A stretch of 64,000 nt of DNA from Fasciolopsis buskii (taxonomy: Eukaryota > Platyhelminthes > Trematoda > Plagiorchiida > Fasciolidae). Each line of letters opens with the position of its first letter. Positions within the stretch are counted from its first letter, which is position 1. Under the pieces are notes generated by a model. It was given only the letters and a program-made list of their open reading frames with translations. It made no database searches and was not told where the DNA came from. The DNA lies in contig LUCM01003896.1 of the NCBI GenBank assembly GCA_008360955.1, positions 16,595 to 80,594 on the forward strand. The letters are read 5' to 3'. The position numbers were made by a program, and so were the translations under genes. Below are positions 37,401 through 50,144 of this stretch, piece by piece.

Positions 37401-40400
37401 GTTTTTCGCTGTGAAAACCAAGCCTTAAGAAAAAGACTAACTGACTGTTTCTTTGTTGCCCATCAGTGTAAAACCAAACTTTAGAGCCAATCGCTAACGA
37501 TATAGCTTTATGATGTGTTTAGTAGATCAGTGTACACTTGGAAGTGGCTTGATCGTGTCTGACGTGAAATCGTACAAAAATGTTAAGTTTTCAGCTGGCG
37601 CGAATTCCATGACCTTGATGGTATCCATCGCTAGCAATAAGAAGTGCTTAGTTACGAATCGCAATTTCCTAACAGCTTGTGAGACCGCTACCAACGGTGA
37701 CCAGATTTCCTAAACAATGTTGATCTTGCTTTTGTGTTCGCACTAGTTTGCTCTTTAGCACCTAAAAAATAATAACAGTCCGTTCATTTAACCCAAAACA
37801 TTCAGCTGCTTCTTGATTGTCCAACGGAAGATAAATTAATATCTCGAAGTGAGGAGATGTGAACTCGGAATTCCCGCAGTTATGGTTTTCGTTTATAGTC
37901 CCTTGAATACAGACAGCCTTTTGAGAAGTAAGTATCATTCTTGAAGGGTTTCTCTAATTGTTTTTTTAGTCGACATGTGACTACTTTCCGTACTTTGCAC
38001 TTGTTTTCCACATTAACCGAGAGAACACGTTTGACGAAATGATAAGTTTGTTTAAATCGTATTCCTTCCTATTTTAGTCCAGCCCTACAGTACAATCTAA
38101 TTTTATAGTGTAATACTGGGTATTCATCATTTCGAAAATTACTCTGTCTTTATGTTCGTCATGATTTAATTGGAACTCAATGACGGGAGTGAAACTGTAT
38201 CTCTGGTGAACAAAGCAAAACATGGTAGGACAAAATTCAAAATTGTAACTGTGATACCCGTCGGTTGAATGCAACAAGTTGTTTGCTCTGTTTAGCCCCT
38301 AAAATTGACTGTTTTTTTCATTCCTTATCCTTGTCTGTCCCAATAGTAGTACGATGAGATAATTTTTCACGATCGCAGTCGCTGTCAGTTGATGGTTACG
38401 AAGTTGACAAGTGGCTGGCGGTGGCTGGACTCGTACCCGTGAAATTCGCTTTCAGATGCCGCCACGGTGACAGTCTGAAAACGATAGATTAAAGTAAAAC
38501 TAATTATGCTGCACCCAGTGACCGTAATGGTCGCTGAATCTCAAAAACGGAAGACCCTGAAAGATAAGAAATAAGTCTACTGAAACATCTGCTAGCCGGT
38601 AGATTTTTCTCATATCCTGAGGTTATTTGACTTGATGGTGACGGGAATCTCCCAAGTGATATATGAAGGAAGTCGTAAGTTTGTGAGCACCGGAATATTC
38701 GGAGGACTTCGTGCTTCTGCCTAGGGACAGGTCAAACTGAAGACAGCTGGCAAAGAAACACGGAAGAAACCGGTATCGGATAAGTTCCGTATGTCAGTTT
38801 GTCTACTGCCGATTGACTATTTCAATCGATACCTTTCTTCAGATGGCATTAATCCATGATAATTGCTCAAATCTTCACAGATGAAAACTGAATACTCTTA
38901 TGATGCTATTATATTGTCAGTAAACTCCATCACGTCCTAGAATAGGTGTTGTCGTATTTGTTAGTCATTTACGGAACTTGAACCATCTTCTGTTAGCAAT
39001 TGGAAATTATAGCCTTACTGTGGGAATTGCAATATTAATGTTAAAATTAAGGTGGTCGCAATTTCCGCCAAATCTCTCTGAGTACATCAGTTGGATATGA
39101 AACCTCGACGGATGTTAGTCTAATCCTAAATCCATACAATAAGGTCGGCGAGAATCGGACACTGACTACTCAGTATCAGAGGACATGACCTTCCATTTTT
39201 CCTTCTAACAGTTGAACGATAAGGATCAAATAGGTATGACTTTGTGTAGCTACACTCATCAGTTATCATCATTCTGCAAGTGATTTGGCCTCATTTTACT
39301 CGTCTAAACTGTATGACAATTCAGCCTACATTTTTGCCCGAGATACGTGTGAATCAAAGTGGGATTATTGTAATAAACTGAAACAGAACTTCACGCAGAG
39401 TAGTCACACAGAACGCAACCTCAAAGTCCTTATTGCGTCAGAGACCTCTAATATAGAGGTCAGGAATCGAGGTAAATATTGTCGAGCAAAATGGTTTCCA
39501 TGGCATATTCCAAATTAACATTTCCAAGTCACCTTTTTCGCTCAGTTTGTCATCCAGATGTAGCTAATAATATGAGGAACAAATGTGACGAAAATGAATT
39601 TGGATGAGAAACTCGACATCACTGCATTGCGATGGACAAACAAGCTATATAAAAACACGGATTCTATTGATAACAAGCCTTATGCACTTTTAGTGAAAAT
39701 AACTGCATTGATTGAGGAGCTGACCCAATCGGAAGAGGAACAATAATCCAACGGAAACGCTACGTTCACCGACGTGGATAGAAGCAAAGAGAGAAAAAGC
39801 TATAAAGATAATGAGTAGAAAGAAACAAAAGGCCTAGGTGATATTTGCTATTTTTATTGAGACAGTATTCTCTCAGTAGTACGTTTTGCATATGGATGGT
39901 TGAACGCAATTTCCCCGGAGGCACACGCCCGGTTCCGCGATTATTGTCGCTCTTCAGGCATGCGTACCCGGTCGTGTTCATCCATCCATATGCGAAACAT
40001 ACTACTGAGAAAAAAACCAATACTTTTGGTTTTTGTATCACCTTTCTGAAGGTTAGCCTTGCCTGACCAACGAAACTCCTCCCACGAATGATTCTTAAAT
40101 GGACTTTTCACCCATTCGCACTGCTAACGACTCAAATGAGATTCTAGTGAGACGGTATTCTCTGTTTAATTTTTGGTATTTGTAGTGGTAAAATGCGCCA
40201 GACGTTAAAGTTAATGAACAATCCAATTTCATTTTCCAAGTCCAAAATTTCATCAGCAGGCCAACAGAATCAAACGTGTGACCTATCGTCGACCCAGGAC
40301 AGGTATTCTCATTGGTGACTTAGCTTTCGATCTGAGTGGAAAGCAATAAGTATCATCAACAGAAGCCACCGTCGCTAAGACGGTAAGTCACTGAAATGGC

Positions 40401-43400
40401 CTTGGTAAGAAAAGTTTACTGAGCTGTTTATCAAACAAACGTGATCCGTTCCCATGGAGCTACAACCGATGGGCTTGGCATTTAGACCGTAGACACTATT
40501 TATCGAGGTGACACCGATAGAGGACGAAAGGTTTCTGATCGAAGCTCAACTGTGAGAACCGTAAGAAAACCATCAACCTGAGCAAAACCCAGTACAGGTT
40601 TGCAGAACCATTGAATCTCAGCTGTGTTAAACAAACTCTTTACCGGCTTATTAGAGTTTCACTGTAATTAATCTCTACGAGAAAATCAACTGAATGAAGC
40701 TTCCGCTAGAGTAATCCGATTACTTAGACCAGGAATAGGTCAGTCGCAAATGTAACATCACCATCCCCTTCCCAATTTTATCAGTCTTGACGTGTCCTCG
40801 GGTGAAACTGTGTTCACTATTAAGCAGATATGTAGCAGTTTCGTCATTCTGCAAACGACGTGCCAGGGCCTTAAGAAAATCAAAATCTTTTTTGGCGTAA
40901 ATTTTGTTTTAATTTGTTTTCAATATTGATTCACTATCTGGAACACATCGTTAGAGTGCACTGAATTGCCAGCGAAATTTCAGCTCTTTTATGGAATCCT
41001 TTTTACGTAAACACCATTAGGTAGTGACAAAGTTTACACATCTATGTTGTCGGTGTGTAAGACCAAGGTTATTCGAAAGGTCGATTCAATTATCAAGCGT
41101 AAGCATTCAGACAGACTTTCAGCATTGCAAACTTCGAGATTTCTGATACCAAAGTGCTTAGCAGACGGTTGCTGACAACATCTAAAGCCATAGCAGTTCG
41201 ATTGTAGAAGCCGCAGCTCTGTAGGCACCGCTATCATCCTCCGCTGTTCTTACCAAGCAATTGCTAATTACTCGATTCCTTCACTGCTTCTTCTCCTAAC
41301 ACCATAAACGTTTCACACTCACATTTCCCTAACCCTCTAATCCCATACTTCTCACAAAGCATTTTACATCATTGTTCCAAAAGTTATCATATTCCAGGAT
41401 GATGTCAAGATACCGATCATTGTAGCCGATCTACTTCTTCAGTCATCGCTAACTGCAGCCGCGTATTTAGCCCTGGTTACTCAAAACCACCTATGTAAAT
41501 GTCTGAGGTTTACTTAAAAAATTAATCTCTCTTCTTGCAATCTGTTGTACTGTCGTTCTGAGAAGAAAAATTCCCGACTATCAGTTAGCAATCAGGCGAA
41601 CGTTTTCATATCCGAGTAATTTCAATGATGGCTAAATGTCGGCTCCTGAATCATGTCATTAGGCACAGATGATCTGAGAGGCCCGAACAAACTTCACTGC
41701 GGCATCAATAATGGAACGATAATGGAGCATTCAGTACAAAACTCACACTTTTCGGATCCCACCTTAAAAGAGTGCAGGATTGTTTGTACTATGGACCACA
41801 GCCAGCCCGAATGTGGATTTGTTTGGGTAAAGATCATTCACGTCTACGTTTAACATTTCTAACAGGGCAGTGACTCACATAATCTCAAATAAGAACAAAA
41901 CAAAGTCAATCGTTTATGTGACAAACAGTGGGGAAAATTGAAAAACCTTAATTTGTTCTACTATTATTTTATGGTGGTGAACAGAAATTGAATTCGTCAC
42001 TATCATCCAATTTGTCATCGTCAAGACAATCTTCATAATACTGTATTTGATTACATGCTTACTTGTACTATATCCAATTATTTTTACCTGATATTCACTC
42101 GATAGTTTTACCAGCAATGCCTGTGCAAGAATGGTTTCTGGTACGACCTACTGAATTAAACAGTACAAGCACATTGCTTATGAAATTCTGTGTTAATGGT
42201 AACACAGGTTTTTAGTATTCATGAGATTCTGGGCTCCGAACCGGGCGTTTAGATCGTAATTGTCTCATCATCGGTGGTGACGACATACTTAGTTGATCAA
42301 GGCAGCTGGTATGTTCCACCAACTGGTAAGGAAGAGGTTACCTTATCTTTATTTCTTAGATTCGTGTGTTGTAGCCTATTCCTGATTAATCTCCCTTCCA
42401 GTTTGGTTGTGTGATGGGTCAAGCATCCCTTTCGAGAATCGTTTCCCCAGTACATGCTGCAATATACGGTAGGCGATGTTCTTCTCGAATCCTGCTTTTT
42501 TGTAAGCTTGTTATTTCTTACATGAACCATAGAATTTTTATGCATCACAAATTTAACTATTTTGTAGCATCTATCATCTCGATCCCACACGTTTTCGCGA
42601 AGCTGACCGCTACCAATAGAAGACTGCCATGCAAGGAAGTTTTTCGACTGCTGGGAAGAGTCGAACCCGATACTTGCAGGTCGAAACCATATGATGCTGA
42701 TAGTTTTGTCATCGTGGACAAAGTAGAATTAGGAGAAAAATACCGGCAAATAGTAAGAACTGCAATCTGCTGACAGGAATTTCAGAGGAGCAGTTTCAGC
42801 AAAATTCTGTGTAGGGTTGACGGAATTTTACGGTAGATTTAGTGTAGTTATCAAGTTTTTCGCCATGTTTCATCAATGCATGGTTCATAGTTTAACATTA
42901 TGCATTTTTTATACTTCGTCTAAGATCATATCCCCCGCAAATTAAGCGGAGATCAAACCGAAGATGAATACGCATGGATTATTTGCATTGCTCTTTAGTT
43001 ATTGGCTGACCAAGAGCAACTACGTAATATGAAATCTTTTCGCTAATAAATTTTTCCTCATTCAAAGACCATTCTCAAAAAAAGACCAGTTCTTTTGAGA
43101 GTGTTTAAATGAAGAAAAGAATTTAAGAACGTCCTATTGCACCAAATCCGATTGTGGACTTTACTCACAGTTTAATTCTTGGATCTACTGACTAGAGTCT
43201 ACTTGGATAAAATTTGGGCTTAAGTGTTCCGTTCGTGGTCGTTCCTCCTAGATCTGAAGTCCACTGTTCATGGACTAATGTTACTTATGATGGAATAACT
43301 GTTCTGAGATCTCATAGATTCCAGTAGCCACCTAAGTGCCGGTGATATACGATAGACGATTTAGACGTCAAGCTCAACGCTCACAAAACTCTGAAAAAGC

Positions 43401-46400
43401 CCAACCTGAACTACAAAACGCACCAATGCTCAAAATCGTTGAATAAAACGATGAATCATTTACTACTCTTTGAGCATCTTCACTTACAATGAGCTATCTA
43501 ACTTACAACCCAACTTAAATGACTGGGAGCAACAGTGTTGACCGATCGAAGTTTTCCATGAATGAACCAAAGAAGAGAGTTGGTCTTATATTTAGATTCT
43601 TTTGTACCTAGTTTCCCATACGCCTACATGAAAGAACCTGAGATTTTGTATATTCAAACCAATGCACAAGAAACTACTACTTTAAGAAAGTGTCTACTCG
43701 CTTGCCCGCAGTTTTTAAAAGATTTGCGACATACACATGTATTCCCATAATTTTCAGCGTATTACGGTGTTACATAATCATTCTGAGGCCCGGATGTGAT
43801 TAGTTTTGTTCTTTGTGGAATAGGAAAAATGATTTGGCCCGTCGACTGATCGCCTGTTTTGGGATGATCAGAATGAATACTGATCTGTCCAGTCTGGTAA
43901 GGCGAAATTCGATATTGATGTCTACGTTTTATTTATAAGTATATCCAGCGACAATCTATGGCAAATGTTGAACGGCGGATAAATATTGTCAAGAAATCCA
44001 AACTTGTTCTAAAATTCCGACTAAAAGGAAACTTTATCAGTCATAGTATCCAATGTGGATCTGAGTAAAAGTATCTAGGCTGTTACCGATATTACTTTTA
44101 ATTGGTAGATATAATGCCAATAATAATAACAATTATAAGTGTGGTATTATTAGCCATAGTAGCGATAGAATTAGCGCTAGAAATATTTGCCCAACTATCA
44201 CCTCAAATATTAATCTTTAATTATGTGTTGAAACACCACAATCCTCATCCCAAGATGTGAAAGGTAAAAAATATTCGATACTTAGTATCCCTAAGGAAAC
44301 AACAAAAGTATGTATGCTTTACTCAGAATCTTACACTTTCTTGTATTTAAACTCTCATGTCAACTGACTTATTAAGATTATCTTTATTCAGTGATTTTCA
44401 TGCGAATTGTCTAAAACCCTTTTTTTAATTTATTCCCCTCGAAATCCCGACGAAGAAAACCTAATTTGAGTACTCATTGAGCATGATAAATAAATAAGGA
44501 TTGCTATCCGTTCCATGCGACAATCGGTCCATATCTTCCGTCCAATTTCAACGGATAATGTATATATATACGACTGGCAGTATACGAATTAATGACCAAG
44601 GATTCCCGAAAACACGTGACCGGTTTTACATCATCTATCACTCACAAGATTTGCATACGATTCTGTCACTTTTATATGAGGATACTATGTCCGAAGTTTT
44701 GTCGTCGCTGTCACACTCGGACCAATTCACCAATACACTACTAGGCATACAACTACCGCTAAGAAAGAACATCGAACTTTCGAATATAACCTTGAACAAT
44801 TATCGGATCTAAGCTTGGTCACACGACCTATATCCAAGAAATTTTCAGGAAAACTTACTTTTCCGTACAAAGTTTATTATCCCACATACTGAGAATAAAT
44901 AGAAGGCATGTTCCGGAAATAAATTTAACGGTCAATATTGCAGATACTAGAAGTTTAAACACGGCACCTCTGCTCCAGTTTCCAAACAGTCGTCCATACT
45001 TTTATATTCCAACTACTTGCAGGTGTTTCAAACGTAGTAGTCAGGTATTTTACTGAATTGAGCGTTCTGTTGAACAAACTTCCTGAACTTAGGTCGAATA
45101 TTTCCATCAATTTACATCGTTTCTCACATCATTTAAGGATTTTGGAAAACTACTCGGAAATCTCTTTCAGTTAGCTCACTGAGACCTCATTTGTTTTCTT
45201 TTGAAATGTGACCCAACTTACATGAACACTGTCCGGTAAACTAATCACTCGTTTATTGCACAACAATATGCAAATTGAAGAGCTCTTGTTTGGTCTTCAA
45301 AGCAGATCCGTTCTCATTGAATTTCGAATAGTTTGCAGGTAACTCCGAAATATTCCGGCTAGACTTTGAAACAAGGTGGAAATAGTATCTTTATAAAGCC
45401 ACCTAGGAACACATCGGTTCCTGATTCCAGTCATCTAAAACTCAAATACTCTTAAACACTATTGCGCATCTATGAGAGCAAAATTATCACCCATAATATG
45501 ACTATTATCAGCATTGGTATCATCTGCTTTACCGGTAGTAGTAATGGAAATAGCAGTACAAGTAATAGGAATGATATTGGTAAGGGTAGCATTAGCAGTA
45601 TTGTTAATAACAGTGGTAATAAAAGTGGTGGGGATAGTAGTGTCGGATTCCATTAGTGAAGCTAGTGAATAAAGGAGTACCAACTTCAGAAATAATAAAA
45701 TAATGGCATCAGTATTGATACAGATACAGATACTGAAGCAAAACACGGTATCTGTTATATCAACTGGTTTGCTTGAAACACTATTTCGGCTACTACTATA
45801 AGTAGTGTAAGTAGACTAGCGGCACAAACTCGTGGCCTGCAGCCATTTGAGTTTCTTCTTAGTGGCTGATAGTCGGAAACCGCTTTCAGGGAAAAGCGGG
45901 ACACCACGCGGATGCCATTATTGCTTGCTGCGTCATATGCTAAGAAGGTTCCGAAAATGGATCACGTTTATGGCATTTTTGGCCCTATCCAACAAACCTC
46001 ACAAAGCCAAAACCAAACTTCTTCTAATCAGCAATGGTGCGATCTACCGACATTGGTAAGTAGAACATGAACTATCCACATGTATTTTTGCCTAAGGTTA
46101 TCGTCGTTATGGGCTCTAGGTTCTAAGGGTAGACCTGGGAGTCTTCTGAGTTATTCCTTCAGAACACAAGCACGACTAATTGTATTCATCAGGCTCGCTT
46201 TCGTTCTGAACTTGTTGCACCACTCCAAGGTAGCAATCCCTGGAAATAATACCCGCACTTGCAGGTTTTTGGTCAGCAAAGCGGAACGGACAAAATGTGG
46301 TCAGCCAGTGATGGTGCCCAGTGTGAACCTCTATTTTAACTTCTTTTAGCTACGTTTGAGTACTATTTATCCAGTATGCTCAGTTTGAAAGGGCACTACG

Positions 46401-48829
46401 GTGAAAAATTTTAGTTTTTCTTCGAGAAAGTCCCATTCAATCACCCCAATAGTCACACATCGATCCCCTTGGAAAACAGACCACGGTTTTTAAAAACTAT
46501 CGTTCAAAACAAAAACACAAATATTAATTAAATCCTGACTGAAAAGTGGCTATTAAAACCTGAGTGTCTTTGAAATTCTGTAGGCTGCATCACAAATGCA
46601 TTAAGTGGAATTCTCATTGTGCTGCCATAAAGTCCTCATGGGTTGATATGGAGCTCTGGATTTGCTTTAGGGACCCACGCGAACATAATTTTTCAAGTTG
46701 GCTCTCAGTGGAATTAAACAAAATAGTTTACATCCGATTAGGTTGAAGAGGTTCAAAGAAAGCCATAGCGCTAACAATTAGTAAATACCAAGGGATCCTG
46801 ACTTCTCTCGTAAGCTAGAGAATAGCCATGCATGCAATCACTGTCTGTCCCACCAAGGCGTCCAAATATCCATGGTGCGATGGATGCATGTTCCTCCAAG
46901 TATAAAGCGCAACACCTTCATGCCACTCGTGGCAAGTTGAGTTTCACATTGTATGTGCATGGACATCTGCCAAATTTAGGGTTCTATGGGCAAAAACCAC
47001 CTGCAATCCTGTCGTAAATGCTTAAATCAACAAAATCAGGGCAATTTGGCCCCAGCCTCACACCTGTGGCGAACCCTGAGCATTCGGTACCATTGTTGCA
47101 GAATGACGAATACCAAGAAAAAACTGACTGAATTCCGCGCATCGGTCGGTTTTGGGTTATAGTTGGCTCAGAATGGGCAGCCTGTATAGCAGAAATGCGA
47201 AGCCGCAAGAAAAGTGACTAACTTTTCAAAATAGGCCGAAGGCATCCATGAAATCCACCCTGATAATTGTGCTAATGTTACCTGGAAGCTTCGTCATCAC
47301 TAAAATTTTAAATACTTGGGAACGAAAACGAAGCCCTGGGTCCCCCAGAAACTTGCTTTTCAACTCCTTTGGTATTGGGTGATTTCTTGGTTCGAGGAAC
47401 AGCGAGTCAACGGCTAGATAGTTTGATGCTTTTGTGTCAGAAGCTTGTGCTAATTCATCGGGGTGGCAAACTTCCTCGGTTGTTTAAGCTGGCGATCTAT
47501 TTTCAGCCAATTTGATATGCGTACCACTATCGTGAATGCAACAGAATAATTGTTTTGCAAATGCGTCCTCTTTTAAAGAAAAATCAGCGGAGCCTTGCTC
47601 GTCCAGATAAAAGTAATTCCAGATTACGGTATAAATCATTTCACAGCTACAGGAATACCGGGTGCAAGAATTTTGGAATTTTGCTGGCAGTTGTGTTTGG
47701 TGTTGCTTCAATTAATGGGACTCGACATTATCTCGGGTTTTGAACAAACAGTGACGATATCGTTAACAAGTTAGGGAAGAAGGAATAAATTTCCCAAATT
47801 AGAGAGAGGCGACACAACCCTGGTAGTCTAGATCTGAGCAAAATACCTTTTTCTGATGGAACCCTATCCATGGTAGGCCGACAACTTTGCATCAGTTTAA
47901 ATCACAGATGACTAAGGGTTCTGATTTCCCGATTCCAGTACCGGCTGCTTTATATTTGACCAAAAAAACAGAATTGCACAAATGTCAGAAAAGAAGAGGC
48001 GACCGAAATGCAAAATCTCAATGGAAGTTTAGTCGCTCAATCAAGACAAAGCCATCGAACAATTCGTTCTCAAAATAGATCGTGCAGTGGGATCTTAGAG
48101 ACAGTTAATGCCGGATAGCTATACTCTACTACGTGTGTTGGTAAGCCACCTAAGAGGCATATATTCAAAGCCATGCATTAACTGGAGGACTAAGAATTGC
48201 AGCAAGCCAGCAAGGCAGCTCTTACCGACATCGAAGACCTTAAAATCCAGATCTTTGAAATGGAAGTTCGTTTCAACAATTCCTGTTGTCTTCACACGAG
48301 AGCGCAGGACGTCCTGTTCAGTGGGAGTGTAGCCAGGGGCAGCTATCCGATCCAAATTAGCCATATAGTAGGAGGCCGAATCATTTAGCTGATACTCCTT
48401 TGCCCTCGCAAAGCATCGTTGCACGCTAGTTGATGACCACAAGGTGCGGATACTGTTCGCAAGATCTTCCGGGAACTTTCCTTCTTCAACGCTAGCAAGA
48501 AATCCATTCAGGGTTTTCAGCTCCACCGCAGGATCAAATGAGTCAGGAACTATTTCCAGTGATTCCATTGCTTTCAGGATTTTGATCATAGATTGCACAA
48601 TATTCGCAAAAATAATGCAGACATATTCTTTACGCTCTTCTTCTTGATAGCCCTGACCGTGAATAATTTTCATTTGTTTCAAAACTGTCGACTTCCCGCA
48701 TTCGCCAGCTCCGAGAAGCAGAAGCTTTACTTCTTTCATTGCTTTCTCAGCATCATCACGGATCTGCTTTTCTATAGCCTTACTCGCTTCCTGTTGATTT
48801 TTATCTGGATCACTCCAGGCGCAGCCCAT
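33952..48829 (-). CDS. GNAI: G protein alpha subunit, inhibitory (Gi) class
   Basis: A heterotrimeric G-protein GTPase that couples receptors to effectors such as adenylyl cyclase at the plasma membrane. Exons 48829-48226 and 34412-33952 join in phase (604 + 461 bases) to give 354 residues, the standard Gi length. Visible features: MGC start for myristoylation and palmitoylation; P-loop at 40-48; switch I with R178 and T181 ([10 protein letters not shown]); switch II DVGGQ with Q204; NKKDLF and TCATDT guanine-base motifs; C-terminus KDCGLF with Cys351, the pertussis-toxin target. That ending separates Gi from Go. Odd points: P-loop Ser44 is Cys (GAGECGKST), and one 13.8-kb intron is the only interruption of the coding sequence. 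It is divergent from RPS11, with 347 bp between the start codons. Confidence 0.96.
39836..40043. mobile_element. Fold-back element, MITE-like, with AGGTGATA ends
   Basis: The outer ends read AGGTGATA and, inverted, TATCACCT. Inner arms 39,872-39,899 and 39,982-40,009 are complementary at 26 of 28 bases, and pairing continues further into the loop. The total is 208 bp with no coding capacity. No clear target-site duplication was seen. Inferred to be a non-autonomous DNA transposon. Confidence 0.6.
45520..45650. repeat. Degenerate AGT/AAT-type triplet region
   Basis: An irregular purine-purine-T/C triplet stretch keeps both strands open as low-complexity Ser/Asn or Thr/Ile frames. It lies inside the Galpha-i intron and is not considered coding. 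Confidence 0.5.
48226..48829 (-). CDS. GNAI: Galpha-i exon 1 (residues 1-201 and first base of 202)
   Basis: Codes from Met1 through the N-terminal helix, P-loop, whole helical domain and switch I to DVG at the edge of switch II. The donor is GTAAGAG at 48,225. This long uninterrupted exon would be split several times in a typical animal Gi gene. Confidence 0.95.
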
Positions 48830-49176
48830 TTACATGTAGTTCCAGAGATAAATACAGAACAGAGGCAAGCTAATGCGACCGCGCTAATGAAATTTGAACA
48901 CGGGTATCTAATGAACCATTAAAATGAACATTAAAAGTTGGAACAAGAATTTTAGTACTTAAGGTGCAGATTCGGGCGTTCTGATTGGAGAACGACACAT
49001 GCATCGCATAAACCAATCAAACTTTGCAGTGAGAAAACCGGCAGACATCAAGATTTTCGCATTCGTCAAACACCAAAACCTGTGAATTCTCCATTCAGAA
49101 ATAGCTTCTGTCAATAAATATTTTGTTTGATTGCGCTCGAAACGAAGGCGCCACTTTCGGTGATTTCAAGGCCAGC
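48830..49176. promoter_or_regulatory. Shared divergent promoter region, Galpha-i / RPS11
   Basis: Only 347 bp separate the two start codons, so both promoters and 5' untranslated regions must lie here unless distant leader exons exist. Two CCAAT-type boxes face opposite ways: TGATTGG at 48,982-48,988 and CCAATCA at 49,013-49,019, a perfect 7-nt inverted pair. NF-Y binding is an inference from family knowledge. Confidence 0.6.
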
Positions 49177-49686
49177 ATGGCTGAGCAGGTAATATCGCAA
49201 TTCCCAGTTAATTATTCCTGCCAGAAAGAAAATGCATTCCAGAAACAGGAAGTTAAAGGGAAAAAAGGTGGGCGGTACTACAAGTCTATCGGTCTTGGGT
49301 ACAAAACCCCGAAAGAAGCGATATTCGGCGATTACATAGATAAGAAGTGTCCGTTCACGGGTAACGTCCGCATTCGAGGTCGTATTCTCAACGGGGTTGT
49401 GCGAAAGACAAAAATGAATCGCACTATTGTCATTCGTCGAGATTATTTGAAGTACGTGAAAAAGTACAATCGCTACGAAAAGCGACATAAGAATATGTCG
49501 GTCCATCTTTCACCCTGCTTCCGGTAAGAAGGGTTCCTTTAATTTATTTTGCACAGCGATGTGAACGTCGGTGATACGGTGACTGTTGGAGAATGCCGCC
49601 CGCTAAGTAAAACTGTGAGCTTCAATGTCATCAAGGTTTTCAAAGCTCCGGGGTCTCAGTACAAAAAAGGTTTCCAGAAGTTCTAA
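49177..49686 (+). CDS. RPS11: 40S ribosomal protein S11 (uS17)
   Basis: A core small-subunit protein that binds 18S rRNA. Three exons, 49177-49188, 49225-49523 and 49557-49686, give 146 residues and TAA. Strong family blocks are [70 protein letters not shown] and [13 protein letters not shown], ending in FQKF. The start at 49,177 gives [12 protein letters not shown], which matches the family N-terminus once the 36-nt intron is removed. Reading through would add 12 residues unlike any relative I know. Complete and intact, it starts 347 bp from the divergent Galpha-i gene. No AATAAA is seen just downstream. Confidence 0.97.
49189..49224 (+). other. 36-nt mini-intron in RPS11
   Basis: GTAATA to TGCCAG, placed after codon 4. 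Its length is a multiple of three and it contains no in-frame stop, so retention would still yield a full-length protein with 12 extra residues. Removal is supported by family alignment at the N-terminus. Confidence 0.75.
49524..49556 (+). other. 33-nt mini-intron in RPS11
   Basis: GTAAGA to TTTTGCACAG, splitting the Arg codon after PCF. The coding frame resumes with [12 protein letters not shown] as the family requires. Retention introduces an immediate stop. Confidence 0.93.
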
Positions 49687-50140
49687 TTTGCTTGTACAAT
49701 ACAACGATCTGTTCGGAATCGAATGCTTTTATCCTAACGTCTATGTGGAATATTCCCAGCGGCTTGGTTGCTCTTGTTAGTGAGCGGTTATAATCTTGTG
49801 GCACCCCGTGTAGTACGAAGACGCGTACCGCTTATGGTGAAAAATTTTCAGCTCCTCCGATCGCTGCCATGACGTAGTTTCTATTTCAGTGTTACCCTTG
49901 TTGGTAGCGATGAGTCTTCTCTTTCCAATAGGCACGTTCCTCCGCGAATTCCAGAGCAAGGATGCAGTTTTGATTGATTTCGTTGCTGTGGGAATGTTAA
50001 TTTCTTTGTTGGGGAAAGCGAGCAGCTCCGTTTAATGTGTGCATTCATATATGTCCCACTGCGTCTACGGGCATTTTATGCGGAAATTTTCAGGTGGTCA
50101 TCCACTTCGCGATATCGCTAGCTACCCATTGTCGGCATAA
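49687..50140. other. Spacer between RPS11 and retroelement remains
   Basis: RPS11 3' untranslated region followed by sequence with no recognised content. The last part may be degenerate RTE sequence. Confidence 0.5.
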
Positions 50141-50144
50141 CCGA

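Larger units (their letters stand above)
34413..48225 (-). other. 13.8-kb intron of Galpha-i
   Basis: GT-AG borders with a G|GT phase-1 split. It contains a fold-back element at 39.84 kb, a triplet tract at 45.5 kb and scattered short open frames. None looks like an alternative Galpha exon. One minus-strand stretch near 35.35-35.42 kb has an acceptor-like and a donor-like border, but the peptide is unrecognised. Confidence 0.7.

Noticed and set aside
38420..38470. Possible second tRNA-like SINE head on the minus strand
   Set aside because: A B-box-like string (GGGTACGAGTCC) is present, but the A box is poor and no T-stem pairing is as clear as at 17.69 kb.
44501..44812. 103-codon plus-strand frame in the Galpha-i intron
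   Set aside because: No recognisable domain, and it is on the strand opposite to the host gene without promoter or splice evidence.
49111..49506. 131-codon frame on the minus strand under RPS11
   Set aside because: It is the antisense shadow of the conserved RPS11 coding sequence.
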